Assembly (NCBI RefSeq): GCF_036311985.1
Contig: NZ_JAZDCJ010000017.1
Source: JAZDCJ01 sp036311985
GTDB taxonomy: Bacteria > Actinomycetota > Actinomycetes > Actinomycetales > Micrococcaceae
Strand: one strand, 5' to 3'
DNA length: 64,000 nt
Shown: piece by piece, positions 23,456 to 32,036 of the stretch
How positions within the stretch are numbered: the first letter of the stretch is position 1
How the letters are laid out: each line of letters starts with the position of its first letter
The notes under the pieces: generated by a model
Seen by the model: the letters and a program-made list of their open reading frames with translations, nothing else
Databases searched by the model: none
What the model was told of the DNA's origin: nothing
Position numbers and translations under genes: made by a program

Positions 23456-23815
23456 TTGGACGACGCCCTCCACCTCGCCGAACGATTCGGGTTCCACGTC
23501 CGCGACGCGGGGCTGCTCGCCTCGGCCGTGGCCCGGCCGGCCGCCGTCGTCGCGGGCGCGGAGGCGTACCCGGATGTGGCGATGAAGGCCGCCGTATTGT
23601 TGGAGTCCGTCGCCCGAAACCACTCGCTTCTGGATGGAAACAAGCGGACCGCGGTCACGCTCGCCCTGGTGTTCCTCCATGTCAATGGAACCCGCCATAC
23701 GTTGGCGGAAGACGAGTTCTTCGACCTCGTCGTCGACGTCGCCCGAGGGGCCGTCGGCGCCTACGACCTCGCCGACGCACTCCGGCCCCGCCTCGCTCCC
23801 ATCGACGGGGCCTGA
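23456..23815 (+). CDS. Doc-like (Fic fold) toxin, 5' end disrupted
   Basis: The 119-aa frame matches death-on-curing toxins: ALHLAERFGFHVRDAGLLAS, then the signature NHSLLDGNKRTAVTLALVFL (family HxFx(D/N)GNKR, here with Leu for Phe). Doc phosphorylates EF-Tu using ATP. The ancestral start appears to be GTG 23438, which overlaps the antitoxin stop (GTGA), but that frame meets TAG at 23447-23449 after three codons. The first remaining start is TTG 23456 without a ribosome-binding site, so the toxin may be silent or weakly made. The catalytic core is intact. Confidence 0.75.
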   Translation: MDDALHLAERFGFHVRDAGLLASAVARPAAVVAGAEAYPDVAMKAAVLLESVARNHSLLDGNKRTAVTLALVFLHVNGTRHTLAEDEFFDLVVDVARGAVGAYDLADALRPRLAPIDGA

Positions 23816-23909
23816 CGGTTCGGCTGGGAAAACCCTTGGAACGGGAACCCGGCGCGGCGGCGGCGAGTTGAAGCTACGGAAGCACCGCCGCAGCGAAGGA
23901 GTAACGCCC

Positions 23910-24863
23910 ATGGGCATGTTCGACAAGCTGGTCCGCAAGGGCCGCGAGATGGCCGCCGACTACCTGCGCGAGCAGTCCGGGCAGTCCCGGAACGCGCCGC
24001 GACAGGGCGGCCACGGCACCCCGGGGTACGGACAGTACGACGCCGGACGTCCCGCCCCCGTGCCCGGCGGCGGCTATGCGGCCCCGCGCCACGGGGACGG
24101 CCTCTACGCCGCGGGCGCGCCCGGGACCTCGGCCGGGGCAGGGTCTGGAGCGGGAGCCGAGGACCGGGCGGCGATCGAACGCTACCGCTACATGCTGCGC
24201 ACCGCGCCACCGCAGGACATGGAGCGCGCCCACCAGGAGGCGTTCGAACGACTGACGCCGCAGCAGCGCGAACTCCTGCGGCAGGAGCTGGCCGCCGAGC
24301 TGCCTGCGGCCGAGCAGCCGCGCACGGACGCTCCGTTCGACCTGGCCCGCTCCGCGACGCGCGCCGAGGTGTCCCGCCCCGGCTTCATGGAGCGGCTCCT
24401 GGGCGGGCAGGGCGGCGCGGGCTTCGGAGCGTCACCGACCGGGCCGTCCGTGCAGGCTGGATCCGCTCCGGCGAACGGCGCCCGCGCGGGCGGGATGGCC
24501 GGAGGCCTGGCCGCCGGGGCCGCGGGCGGGCTCGGCGCCGGGCTCCTGGCCGGCGTGGCCGGGGCGTTCATCGGCACGGCGGTCGCCGGGCCGCTCCTGG
24601 AGGGCTTCTCCGGGATCGGCGACGGGCTGGCCGGCGCCGTGGACGGTTTCGGCGACGGCATCGGCGAGCAGATCGGCGGGCTCGGCGAGGGGATCTCCGG
24701 GCTGGGCGACGGCCTCGGCGGCGCTGCCGACGGCCTCGGGGAACAGGTCAGCGCGGCCGGCGATCAGATCGGCGGTCTCGGTGAGCAGGCGGGCGGCCTC
24801 TTCGACGGGCTGCTCAACGGCGGTGGCCTCTTCGGCGACACCGGGAGCGACTGGGAGTTCTGA
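23910..24863 (+). CDS. Protein of unknown function with glycine-rich membrane segment and GLG repeats
   Basis: This 317-aa product starts at ATG 23910 after AAGGAG. It begins with an amphipathic helix (MGMFDKLVRKGREMAADYLR), a Gly/Ala/Pro linker, a helical middle (RTAPPQDMERAHQEAFERLT, then PQQRELLRQELAAELP) and a hydrophobic Gly/Ala stretch (residues ~190-230). It ends with a repeat region built on GLG/GDG units (IGGLGEGISGLGDGLGGAAD). The repeats could form a membrane-associated or filamentous segment. I do not recognise the family. Confidence 0.6.
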   Translation: MGMFDKLVRKGREMAADYLREQSGQSRNAPRQGGHGTPGYGQYDAGRPAPVPGGGYAAPRHGDGLYAAGAPGTSAGAGSGAGAEDRAAIERYRYMLRTAPPQDMERAHQEAFERLTPQQRELLRQELAAELPAAEQPRTDAPFDLARSATRAEVSRPGFMERLLGGQGGAGFGASPTGPSVQAGSAPANGARAGGMAGGLAAGAAGGLGAGLLAGVAGAFIGTAVAGPLLEGFSGIGDGLAGAVDGFGDGIGEQIGGLGEGISGLGDGLGGAADGLGEQVSAAGDQIGGLGEQAGGLFDGLLNGGGLFGDTGSDWEF

Positions 24864-25032
24864 CCCGCCACCGGCCCGGCCCTCCGCGACAGTCGGCGCC
24901 TTTCACCCCGCCACTGCCCCGGCCCGTCCACGCCTCCCGGCCGAACCTCGGCCGACCCGGTCCGTCCGCGACCGCCGGCGACTTCCAACCCGCCACCGGC
25001 CCGGACACTCCGCGGATCCCGGCCCAACCACT

Positions 25033-25142
25033 GCCCACTTCACGTCTACTGGGCGAGACAGCCAACCGGATTCGAGATCACGGGGTAGACCCCGTGAAGT
25101 CGACAGCAGTCCGCGGCCTCGCCGAGAGGACGTGAAGTGGGC
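25033..25142. repeat. Palindromic repeat family A, copy 1
   Basis: Perfect 14-bp arms GCCCACTTCACGTC (25033-25046) and GACGTGAAGTGGGC (25129-25142) enclose an inner hairpin TCACGGGGT-AG-ACCCCGTGA (25078-25097). The same layout recurs at 38250-38443 and 44543-44632. Confidence 0.8.
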
Positions 25143-25447
25143 GCGGCAAGTCCGGCGGGTCCGGTGAGTCCGGCGTGAAGTGAGTCCGGCCGGTCCGGCG
25201 GGTCCGGCCAGTCCGGCGAATCCGTCAGGTTCGTCGGTCGCGGCGGGTCCGGCGTTGCAGTGAGTCCGGCGCGTCCGCTCCGCCAGGACGGGGGGTGTGT
25301 TGCCGGCCCACACTGGTGAAAGGGTCCAGGCCGGCGAAGCCGTTGAGGCTGGCGGGGTGCGGCGCCGCTGTGCGAGAATCGCCTCAGCCTTCGTGCCCGG
25401 CGGTGGGGCTCGCCGGACCCAACCTCGATGATCCATCGACAACAGTC

Positions 25448-25482
25448 CCTATCTCCCGCGATCCGTTGCGCCCAGAGATAGG
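25448..25482 (+). promoter_or_regulatory. Leader hairpin upstream of crcB1
   Basis: CCTATCTC (25448-25455) pairs with GAGATAGG (25475-25482), 7 bases before the ATG at 25490. The second arm includes the likely ribosome-binding region. The conserved bases of the known fluoride riboswitch are not seen here. Confidence 0.45.
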
Positions 25483-25489
25483 AACCGGC

Positions 25490-25951
25490 ATGACCCACGA
25501 GCCCCCGCCCCGCACCCCACACCCCGGCACCGCCGGCACGCCCCGCGAATCCGGGCTCGTCCTCGCGGCCCTCGTCTTCGCCGGCGGAACGATCGGCACG
25601 GGGCTGCGCATCGGCGTCGCACACCTGGTCCCCGACGCCGCGGGCCTCCCGCTCGGCATCCTCGTCATCAACGTCTCGGGCGCCTTCGCGCTCGGGCTGC
25701 TCCTGGCCGCCCTCGCGGCGCGCGGCCCGGACGAGGGCCGGCGGAAGCGGGCGCGGCTCTGCGCCGGGACGGGCCTTCTCGGCGGCTACACGACCTATAG
25801 CGCCCTCGCGACCGACACCACGTTGCTCCTCGACGCCGGCCAGGCCGCCACGGCCGTGCTCTACGGCCTCGGATCGGCGGCGGCCGGCGTCGCGGCGGCC
25901 GTCCTCGGCGCCGCCACCGCACACGCCCTGAGCCGCGGGGGGCGCGCATGA
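25490..25951 (+). CDS. crcB: Fluoride channel subunit CrcB/FluC (first of pair)
   Basis: This 153-aa protein has four membrane helices with the family marks GTGLRIGVAHL, the helix-break NVSGAFALGLL (Asn near residue 62) and GLLGGYTTYSALATDT with the Na+-site and Thr track. An extra N-terminal ~30 residues are polar. CrcB proteins export fluoride passively as dual-topology dimers; Gram-positive bacteria often make heterodimers from two adjacent genes, as here. The ATG at 25490 is chosen because upstream sequence is the leader hairpin. The next gene overlaps its stop (ATGA). Confidence 0.85.
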   Translation: MTHEPPPRTPHPGTAGTPRESGLVLAALVFAGGTIGTGLRIGVAHLVPDAAGLPLGILVINVSGAFALGLLLAALAARGPDEGRRKRARLCAGTGLLGGYTTYSALATDTTLLLDAGQAATAVLYGLGSAAAGVAAAVLGAATAHALSRGGRA

Positions 25952-26313
25952 GCCCGCTGCTCTTCGCCGCGACCGCGCTCGCCGGGGGCGCCGGCGCCAC
26001 GGCCCGCTACCTCGCGGACCGCTGGCTCGCCCCGCGCCTGCCCGCGGGATTCCCGTGGCCGATCGCCGCGGTCAACGTCTCCGGCTCGTTCCTCCTCGGC
26101 CTCCTCACCGGACTCCTCGCGGCCGGCCCCTGGCTGACCGTCCTCGGCGTCGGCCTCCTGGGCGGCTACACGACCTTCAGCACGGTCAGCGCGGACGCCG
26201 CCCGCCTGTTCTCCGAGCGGCGCCACCTCGCCGCCGCGGCCAACGCCCTCGGTACGCTCCTGGCCTGCACGGCCGCCGCCGCGGCGGGGCTGCTCCTCGG
26301 GCGGCTCGCATGA
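25948..26313 (+). CDS. crcB: Fluoride channel subunit CrcB/FluC (second of pair)
   Basis: This 121-aa paralogue has the same four-helix plan: GGAGATARYLADRWLAPRLP, then VNVSGSFLLGLLTGLLAAG and GLLGGYTTFSTVSADAARLF. It begins inside the stop codon of the first crcB, so the two subunits are made together and probably assemble with opposite orientation. The length is standard for the family. Confidence 0.9.
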   Translation: MSPLLFAATALAGGAGATARYLADRWLAPRLPAGFPWPIAAVNVSGSFLLGLLTGLLAAGPWLTVLGVGLLGGYTTFSTVSADAARLFSERRHLAAAANALGTLLACTAAAAAGLLLGRLA

Positions 26314-26458
26314 TGGCGACCCTCCCGGTTCGGCGCTAACGTTGAAGGTGCCCACCGTGACGACGGACCGGGAAGAAGGCCTTGGAACCCCAGCCGGACG
26401 ACTGGATCCAGGGCCTTTCGCTCGCCGCAGATCGGAGCCTCCGGAACGCCGCCGAAGA

Positions 26459-26474
26459 GATTGTTGAACAATCC
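26459..26474. promoter_or_regulatory. GntR-type operator upstream of the pxp operon
   Basis: GATTGTTGAACAATCC is a near-perfect palindrome. Near-identical sites lie at 36095-36110 and 36119-36134 before the ycsG operon, and the flanks are shared (AAGAGATTGTT, AACAATCCGCG). TTGTTNAACAA-type sites suit the GntR/FCD regulator at 31109. Confidence 0.65.
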
Positions 26475-26522
26475 GCGTTTATGGTGCATCCTTGATGAAC
26501 ACCACATGAGACGGAGGTCACT

Positions 26523-27281
26523 TTGGCAACCATCGATCTGAACAGCGACGTCGGCGAGTCCTTCGGCAGCTGGACCATGGGCGACGACGCGGCGATCTTC
26601 CGCTCCGTCTCCAGCGCCAACGTGGCCTGCGGCTTCCACGCCGGGGACCCGTCCGGGATCGCCCAGACCTGCCGCGACGCCGCCGCCGCAGGCATCACGG
26701 TCGGCGCGCACGTCGGCTACCGCGACCTCGCCGGCTTCGGCCGCCGCTTCCTGGACTGCTCCCCCACCGAGCTCGCCGACGACGTCCTCTACCAGCTCGG
26801 CGCGCTCGAGGCCCTGGCCCGCGCGGCCGGCACGTCGATCAAGTACGTCAAGCCCCACGGCGCCCTCTACAACACCATCGTGACCCACGAGGTCCACGCC
26901 CGGGCCGTCGTCGACGCCGTCAAGGCCTTCGGCGCCGAGCTGCCGCTGCTGCTCCTGCCCGGCTCCGTCGCCCTCGCCCAGGCCGAGGCCGCCGGGCTGC
27001 GCGCCGTCGCCGAGGCCTTCGCCGACCGCGCCTACACCCCCGCGGGCACCCTCGTCTCGCGCCGCGAGGCCGGCTCCGTCCTCCACGACCCGGAGCTCGT
27101 CACCTCCCGCATGGTCCGCCTCGCCACCGACGGCACGCTCGAGGCCGCCGACGGCTCCACGATCCGCGTCGAGGCCGAGAGCATCTGTGTCCACGGCGAC
27201 ACCGCCGGCGCCGTCGCGATGGCCGCCGCGGTCCGCGCGGGCCTGGAGGACGCCGGCGTCGAGATCCGGTCCTTCGCATGA
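26523..27281 (+). CDS. pxpA: 5-oxoprolinase subunit A (LamB/YcsF family)
   Basis: This 252-aa protein has the family opening IDLNSDVGESFGSWTMGDDA, then ISSANVACGFHAGDP in the form VSSANVACGFHAGDPSGIAQ, HVGYRDLAGFGRR, and the C-terminal SICVHGDTAGAVAMA. PxpA with PxpB and PxpC hydrolyses 5-oxoproline to glutamate with ATP. TTG 26523 is the start; GGAGG lies 5 bases before it. It overlaps the next gene by ATGA. A GntR-type palindrome lies 49 bp upstream. Confidence 0.9.
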   Translation: MATIDLNSDVGESFGSWTMGDDAAIFRSVSSANVACGFHAGDPSGIAQTCRDAAAAGITVGAHVGYRDLAGFGRRFLDCSPTELADDVLYQLGALEALARAAGTSIKYVKPHGALYNTIVTHEVHARAVVDAVKAFGAELPLLLLPGSVALAQAEAAGLRAVAEAFADRAYTPAGTLVSRREAGSVLHDPELVTSRMVRLATDGTLEAADGSTIRVEAESICVHGDTAGAVAMAAAVRAGLEDAGVEIRSFA

Positions 27282-29224
27282 GCGCCCGCACCCTGCGGTG
27301 GGCGGGCACCCGCGCGTTCCTGGCCGAGTGCGCCTCCCTCGAGGACGTCGTCGCCCTGCACGCCGCGCTCAGCGCCCGCCCGCTGCCGGGCCAGAAGGAG
27401 GTCCTCGCCGCGGCCGAGACCGTCATGGTCGCCTTCGAGACCCGTGAGACCGCCGTGGCTGGCGCCCGCGCCGTCGCCGCCCTGGAGCTCGACGCCGCCG
27501 CGTCCGAGGCCGGGCGCACGGTCGAGATCGACGTCGTGTACGACGGCGAGGACCTCGCCGCCGTCGGCGAGATCACCGGGCTCGGGCCCGACGGCGTCGT
27601 CAACGCCCACACCTCCACCGCGTGGACGGCCGCGTTCGGCGGCTTCGCCCCGGGCTTCGCGTACCTCGTCGCCGAGAACGACCCCCTGCAGGTCCCGCGC
27701 CGCTCCACCCCGCGCACCGCCGTCCCCGCCGGATCGGTCGCCCTCGCGGGCCGCTTCTCCGCCGTCTACCCGCGCCGCTCGCCCGGCGGCTGGCAACTCA
27801 TCGGCCGCACCGACGCGCCCCTGTGGGACCTCGGGCGCGAGCAGCCCGCCCTCATCCGCCCCGGGGACACGGTGCGCTACCGCCCGGTCCGCGAACTGAT
27901 CGGGATCCCGGGTACGACGCCGGAGCCTGCCTCCGGCACGGAACCCGCCACCGCGGGCGCGAACCCGGGCGCCGAGGGCGTCGCCGCCACGGCCGCCGAC
28001 ACCCAACGCGCAGCCACCGACACCCACGGCGCGGAGGCCTCCGCGCCCGGCAGCGGCGACCCGGCGGTGGCCACGTCCACACCCCGCGCGCTCGTCGTGG
28101 ACGACCCGGGGCTGCAGTCGCTCGTCCAGGACCTCGGCCGGCCCGGCCTGGGCGATCTCGGCGTCTCCGCGTCCGGCGCCGCCGACGCCTCCGCCGCCCG
28201 CCTGGCCAACCGGCTCGTCGGCAACGCCGCCGGCGAGGCCGTCATCGAGTCCGTCTTCGGCGGCCTGCGCGTCACGGCGCGCGGCCACCACGTCCTGGCC
28301 CTCGCCGGGGCCGACGTCGACGCCCTCATCACGGCCCGCCCCGCCAAGGACTCCGGGGCCGCGGGTGACGCCACGGCCGACGCGGCGACCGGCGTCGACG
28401 GCTCCGCCGAGACCGCGCTCGAGGCCGCGTCCGGCACCACCTCGCCGGACGCCGGGACCCGCGCGCCGGCCGACCGGCCCGCCCCGCTGCGGACCCCGTT
28501 CGCGCTCTACGACGGCGAGACCCTGAGCCTCGACGCCCCGAGCGCCGGTCTGCGCAGCTACCTCGCGGTCCGCGGCGGGCTCGCCCTCGACCCGGTCCTG
28601 GGCAGCCGCTCCTCGGACGCGATGTCCGGCGTCGGACCGTCCCCCCTGGCCCCCGGCACCGCCCTGGCCGTGGGCCGCGCGGCGGCGGGCTCCGCCGTCG
28701 GAATCGCCGAGGACGCCCCGGCACCCCTGCCCGCCCAGGGGAAGACCACCGAGCTGCGGTTCGTCCCCGGCCCGCGCGACGACTGGTTCGACGCCGCCGG
28801 GATCGAGGCGCTCACCGGCCAGGAATGGACGGCGACGAGCCAGTCCAACCGCATCGGCGTCCGCTTCGAGGCCCCCTCCGACGGCCGCCCGCTCAGCCGC
28901 TCCCGCGACGGCGAACTCGCGAGCGAGGGAGCCGTCCCCGGCGCGCTGCAGGTCCCGCCGTCGGGGCTGCCCGTCCTGTTCCTCGCCGACCACCCCGTGA
29001 CCGGCGGCTACCCCGTGGTCGGCGTCGTGGTCCCCGAGGACCTGCCGCTCGCCGCGCAGCTGCCGCCCGGCGCCCACGTCCGCTTCCGGCTCGTCGATCC
29101 GGACACGCTCCGGCCCGCCGACGCCGACGGACCCACCGCACGCAACGCCGGAGACCCCGGCACCCAGCCGGCCCCCGCCGGCGCCACCACCCAGCACGCC
29201 ACCACCGGAGGAAACCAGCCATGA
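27278..29224 (+). CDS. pxpBC: 5-oxoprolinase subunits B and C fused (KipI-KipA)
   Basis: The 648-aa product joins two usually separate proteins. Residues ~1-205 are PxpB/KipI (GFAPGFAYLVAENDPLQVPR, then RSPGGWQLIGRTDAPLWD). Residues ~270-620 are PxpC/KipA (VDDPGLQSLVQDLGRPGLGD, ESVFGGLRVTARGHHVLALA, RFEAPSDGRPLSRSRDGELA). Between them is a ~60-residue Ala/Thr/Pro-rich linker, and PxpC has a second low-complexity insert (about residues 355-405). These domains are homologous to the carboxyltransferase part of urea carboxylase. A copy of the short GGGTACGACGCCGG repeat lies in the linker. Confidence 0.85.
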   Translation: MSARTLRWAGTRAFLAECASLEDVVALHAALSARPLPGQKEVLAAAETVMVAFETRETAVAGARAVAALELDAAASEAGRTVEIDVVYDGEDLAAVGEITGLGPDGVVNAHTSTAWTAAFGGFAPGFAYLVAENDPLQVPRRSTPRTAVPAGSVALAGRFSAVYPRRSPGGWQLIGRTDAPLWDLGREQPALIRPGDTVRYRPVRELIGIPGTTPEPASGTEPATAGANPGAEGVAATAADTQRAATDTHGAEASAPGSGDPAVATSTPRALVVDDPGLQSLVQDLGRPGLGDLGVSASGAADASAARLANRLVGNAAGEAVIESVFGGLRVTARGHHVLALAGADVDALITARPAKDSGAAGDATADAATGVDGSAETALEAASGTTSPDAGTRAPADRPAPLRTPFALYDGETLSLDAPSAGLRSYLAVRGGLALDPVLGSRSSDAMSGVGPSPLAPGTALAVGRAAAGSAVGIAEDAPAPLPAQGKTTELRFVPGPRDDWFDAAGIEALTGQEWTATSQSNRIGVRFEAPSDGRPLSRSRDGELASEGAVPGALQVPPSGLPVLFLADHPVTGGYPVVGVVVPEDLPLAAQLPPGAHVRFRLVDPDTLRPADADGPTARNAGDPGTQPAPAGATTQHATTGGNQP

Positions 29225-30969
29225 AGAAGGTCCTGATCGCCAACCGCGGCGAGATCGCCGTGCGCGTGGTGCGCGCCTGCGCCGACGCCGGGCTCGGCTC
29301 CGTCGCCGTCTACTCGGATCCCGACGCCGACGCCCTGCACGTCCGCCTCGCCGACGAGGCCTACGCGCTCGGCGGCACCGCCTCCTCCGAGTCCTACCTC
29401 GACATCGCCAAGCTGCTCGACGCCGCAGCCCGCTCCGGCGCCGACGCCGTGCACCCCGGCTACGGCTTCCTGTCCGAGAACGCCGACTTCGCCCAGGCCG
29501 TCCTCGACGCCGGGCTGACGTGGATCGGCCCCACCCCCGACGCGATCCGCGCCCTCGGCAACAAGGTCACCGCCCGCGACATCGCCGTCCGCGCCGGCGC
29601 GCCCCTGGTCCCCGGCACCGACGGCCCCGCCGAATCCGCCGCCGAGGTCCGTGCCTTCGCCGAGGAGCACGGGCTGCCCGTGGCCATCAAGGCCGCGTTC
29701 GGCGGCGGCGGGCGGGGCCTCAAGGTCGCCCGGCGGCTCGAGGACATCGAGGACTCCTTCGAGTCCGCCGTGCGCGAGGCCACCGTGGCGTTCGGCCGCG
29801 GCGAATGCTTCGTCGAGCGCTTCCTCGACAAGCCGCGGCACGTCGAGGCGCAGGTCCTCGCCGACACGCACGGCAACGTCGTGGTCGTGGGCACGCGCGA
29901 CTGCTCGCTGCAGCGCCGCAACCAGAAGCTCGTCGAGGAGGCCCCCGCGCCGTTCCTCTCCGACGAGCAGCGCGAGCGGATCCACGCCTCCGCGAAGGCC
30001 ATCTGCCGCGAGGCCGGCTACACCGGCGCCGGCACGGTCGAGTACCTCGTGGCCCCCGACGGGCTGATCAGCTTCCTCGAGGTCAACACGCGCCTGCAGG
30101 TGGAGCACCCGGTCTCCGAGGCCACGACCGGAGTGGATCTGGTCCGCGAGCAGTTCCGCATCGCCGCGGGCGAGCCCCTCTCGATCACCGAGGACCCGGC
30201 CCCGCGCGGCCACGCGATCGAGTTCCGGCTCAACGCCGAGGACCCCGCCCTGGGCTTCCTGCCCTCTCCCGGGACCGTCGAGGCGTTCGAGGCCCCCACC
30301 GGCGCCGGAATCCGCGTGGACACCGGCGTGCGCTCAGGCTCCACCGTCCCCGGCGAATACGACTCGCTGCTCGCCAAGCTCATCGTCTGGGGCGAGGATC
30401 GCCAGCAGGCCATCCGCCGCTCCCGCGCCGCCCTCGACGAGCTCGTGATCCGCGGCCTGCCCACCGTGGTCCCGTTCCACCAGGCCGTCCTCGCCCAGGA
30501 CGCCTTCACCAATCCGGACGCGCTCGGGGTCTACACCACCTGGATCGAAACCGCGTTCGCCGACGACCTCGCCGCCTCCCCCTACCTCGCGGCCTCCGCC
30601 CCCGGCGCCGAGCGCAGCGAGCTGACCGTGGAGATCGACGGCAAGGCCGTCCGCCTGGGCCTGCCCGCCCAGCTCTACCAGGCGCTGCTCGGAGGCGGCG
30701 GATCCGCGGCCGGGGCTCCCGGCGGCGGGGGCGGCGCCGCCGACGCCTCCTCCAACGGCGAGGTCCTCACCGCGCCCATGAACGGCAACCTCGTCAAATG
30801 GGTCGCCGAGGACGGCGCCGAGCTCGCCGCGGGCGACCCCGTCGTGGTCCTCGAGGCCATGAAGATGGAGACCACCGTCTCCGCCCACCGCGCCGGAACC
30901 CTGGTGCGCGGCGGGATCGAGCCCGGCACCGGCGTCGTCCGGGGTCAGGAGATCGCGCGGATCGACTGA
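29221..30969 (+). CDS. Biotin carboxylase fused to biotin carboxyl carrier protein
   Basis: This 582-aa protein has the biotin carboxylase domain (KVLIANRGEIAVRVVRACAD at the start, AIKAAFGGGGRGLKVARRLE for ATP binding, FLEVNTRLQVEHPVSEATTG for catalysis) followed by a biotinyl domain at the C-terminus with EAMKMET, Lys548 being the biotinylated residue. It resembles alpha subunits of actinobacterial acyl-CoA carboxylases. No carboxyltransferase of the acyl-CoA type is nearby; instead it overlaps the PxpBC stop (ATGA). It may supply carboxybiotin to the PxpBC carboxyltransferase-like domains. Confidence 0.9.
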   Translation: MKKVLIANRGEIAVRVVRACADAGLGSVAVYSDPDADALHVRLADEAYALGGTASSESYLDIAKLLDAAARSGADAVHPGYGFLSENADFAQAVLDAGLTWIGPTPDAIRALGNKVTARDIAVRAGAPLVPGTDGPAESAAEVRAFAEEHGLPVAIKAAFGGGGRGLKVARRLEDIEDSFESAVREATVAFGRGECFVERFLDKPRHVEAQVLADTHGNVVVVGTRDCSLQRRNQKLVEEAPAPFLSDEQRERIHASAKAICREAGYTGAGTVEYLVAPDGLISFLEVNTRLQVEHPVSEATTGVDLVREQFRIAAGEPLSITEDPAPRGHAIEFRLNAEDPALGFLPSPGTVEAFEAPTGAGIRVDTGVRSGSTVPGEYDSLLAKLIVWGEDRQQAIRRSRAALDELVIRGLPTVVPFHQAVLAQDAFTNPDALGVYTTWIETAFADDLAASPYLAASAPGAERSELTVEIDGKAVRLGLPAQLYQALLGGGGSAAGAPGGGGGAADASSNGEVLTAPMNGNLVKWVAEDGAELAAGDPVVVLEAMKMETTVSAHRAGTLVRGGIEPGTGVVRGQEIARID

Positions 30970-31108
30970 CCCGAGGCGCGTCGTCGCCGCCGGCGTCCCG
31001 GCCCTCGCCCGCGGCGCCGTCCCCCACGAAGGGCGCACCGCCGTCGTCCGGGTCCCGGCGCCCACCCCCCGTCACGACCCGACCCCGCAGCCCACTAGAT
31101 TGGAAGCC

Positions 31109-31798
31109 ATGACCGCCGCGAAGCTCATCGGGAACCTGCCCGACGCCCCCGCCACCCACGCGCACACCGTGGGCTGGGTCGCGGGCGTGCTGCGCGCGCG
31201 GATCGCCGAGGGGCAGCTCGTGCCCGGCTCCAAGCTCTCCGAGCAGGCGCTGTCCGAGGCGCTCGGCGTCTCCCGGAACACGCTGCGCGAGTCGTTCACC
31301 GTGCTCGCGGGCGACTCCGTGGTCAACCGCATCCCGAACCGCGGCGTGTTCGTCGCCTCGCCCGGGCCCGACGACGTGCGGGAGATCTACCGGGTGCGCC
31401 GCATGATCGAGCCCGCCGCCGTGTTGTGGGGCGAGCTCGGCGCGGACGCGCTCGCGGGGATGGAGGAGATCGTCGCCCGCGCCCGCGCCGCGCGGGACGA
31501 GGGATTCGTGCCGGGCATGGCCGACGCGAACCAGGCCCTCCACAAGGCCGTCGTGGCGCTGTCCGGGTCCGCGACGCTCGAGGAGCTCATGGAGCGCGTG
31601 CTCGCGCAGATGCGGCTCGTGTTCCACGCCATGGCCTCCGCGCCCGACTTCCACACGCACTACGTGGACCGCAATGTGCGGCTCGTGCAGCGGCTGCGCG
31701 CCGGCGAGCGCGCCGAGGCCGCCGAGGAGTTGCGCGCGTACCTGGACGCGGCCGAGGCCGAGCTGCTGGGCCACCTCGAGGGCGCCACCCCCGCCTAG
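31109..31798 (+). CDS. GntR-family regulator, FCD (FadR) subgroup
   Basis: The 229-aa product has a winged helix (LRARIAEGQLVPGSKLSEQA, then LSEALGVSRNTLRESFTVLA) and a helical FCD domain (DVREIYRVRRMIEPAAVLWG, then ANQALHKAVVALSGSATLEE). FCD regulators bind small organic acids, often through a metal site. It follows the pxp operon by 139 bp. ATG 31109 lies 7 bases after TAGATT, a leaderless layout. Matching palindromes before the pxp and ycsG operons make it the likely local regulator of both. Confidence 0.85.
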   Translation: MTAAKLIGNLPDAPATHAHTVGWVAGVLRARIAEGQLVPGSKLSEQALSEALGVSRNTLRESFTVLAGDSVVNRIPNRGVFVASPGPDDVREIYRVRRMIEPAAVLWGELGADALAGMEEIVARARAARDEGFVPGMADANQALHKAVVALSGSATLEELMERVLAQMRLVFHAMASAPDFHTHYVDRNVRLVQRLRAGERAEAAEELRAYLDAAEAELLGHLEGATPA

Positions 31799-31975
31799 CC
31801 GCTCCGGGCCCGGGGTCCGGGGTCCGGGGTCCGGATCTTGCACGATGCCGGCCGGGGAAGCCGAATAATCCGCCCTGCAGACCGGCCGTGCGGGCCCCGT
31901 CCCTCGCGTTCTCCACCGGCGGGTCGTCATAAGGCCGGCTGCATGCCGTGGCTCCCAAGCATCGTGGGCCTCCGA

Positions 31976-32036
31976 AACGCGTGGGCAGATCACGCGGACC
32001 GGAGGGGCCTCGAATAGCACTATCTGCCCACGCGTT
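31976..32036. repeat. Long inverted repeat with 15-bp perfect arms
   Basis: AACGCGTGGGCAGAT (31976-31990) and ATCTGCCCACGCGTT (32022-32036) are perfect complements around a 31-base loop. Outside the arms, CGTGGGCC and GGGCCACG extend the similarity. It resembles the GTGGGCAGRTC...ACGCGG segment near 40502. Confidence 0.65.

Larger units (their letters stand above)
24864..25489. repeat. Non-coding region with a palindromic repeat and GTCCGGC tandem array
   Basis: No convincing gene. It contains one copy of the ~110-bp palindromic family (25033-25142) and, from about 25149 to 25280, around ten loosely tandem GTCCGGC-type units of 9-11 bp. The last 40 bases hold the leader hairpin of the fluoride channel gene. 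Confidence 0.6.

Noticed and set aside
25149..25280. CRISPR-like array from repeated GTCCGGC units
   Set aside because: Units are only 9-11 bp, irregular and without spacers of constant length; no cas genes are present anywhere in the window.
25300..25490. Known fluoride riboswitch upstream of crcB
   Set aside because: The conserved sequence of that class is not present; only an unrelated 8-bp hairpin is seen.
27032..29197. A 721-codon open frame antisense to pxpBC
   Set aside because: Composition is Gly/Ala/Arg-rich with no recognisable domain, and the + strand frame is a clear KipI-KipA fusion.
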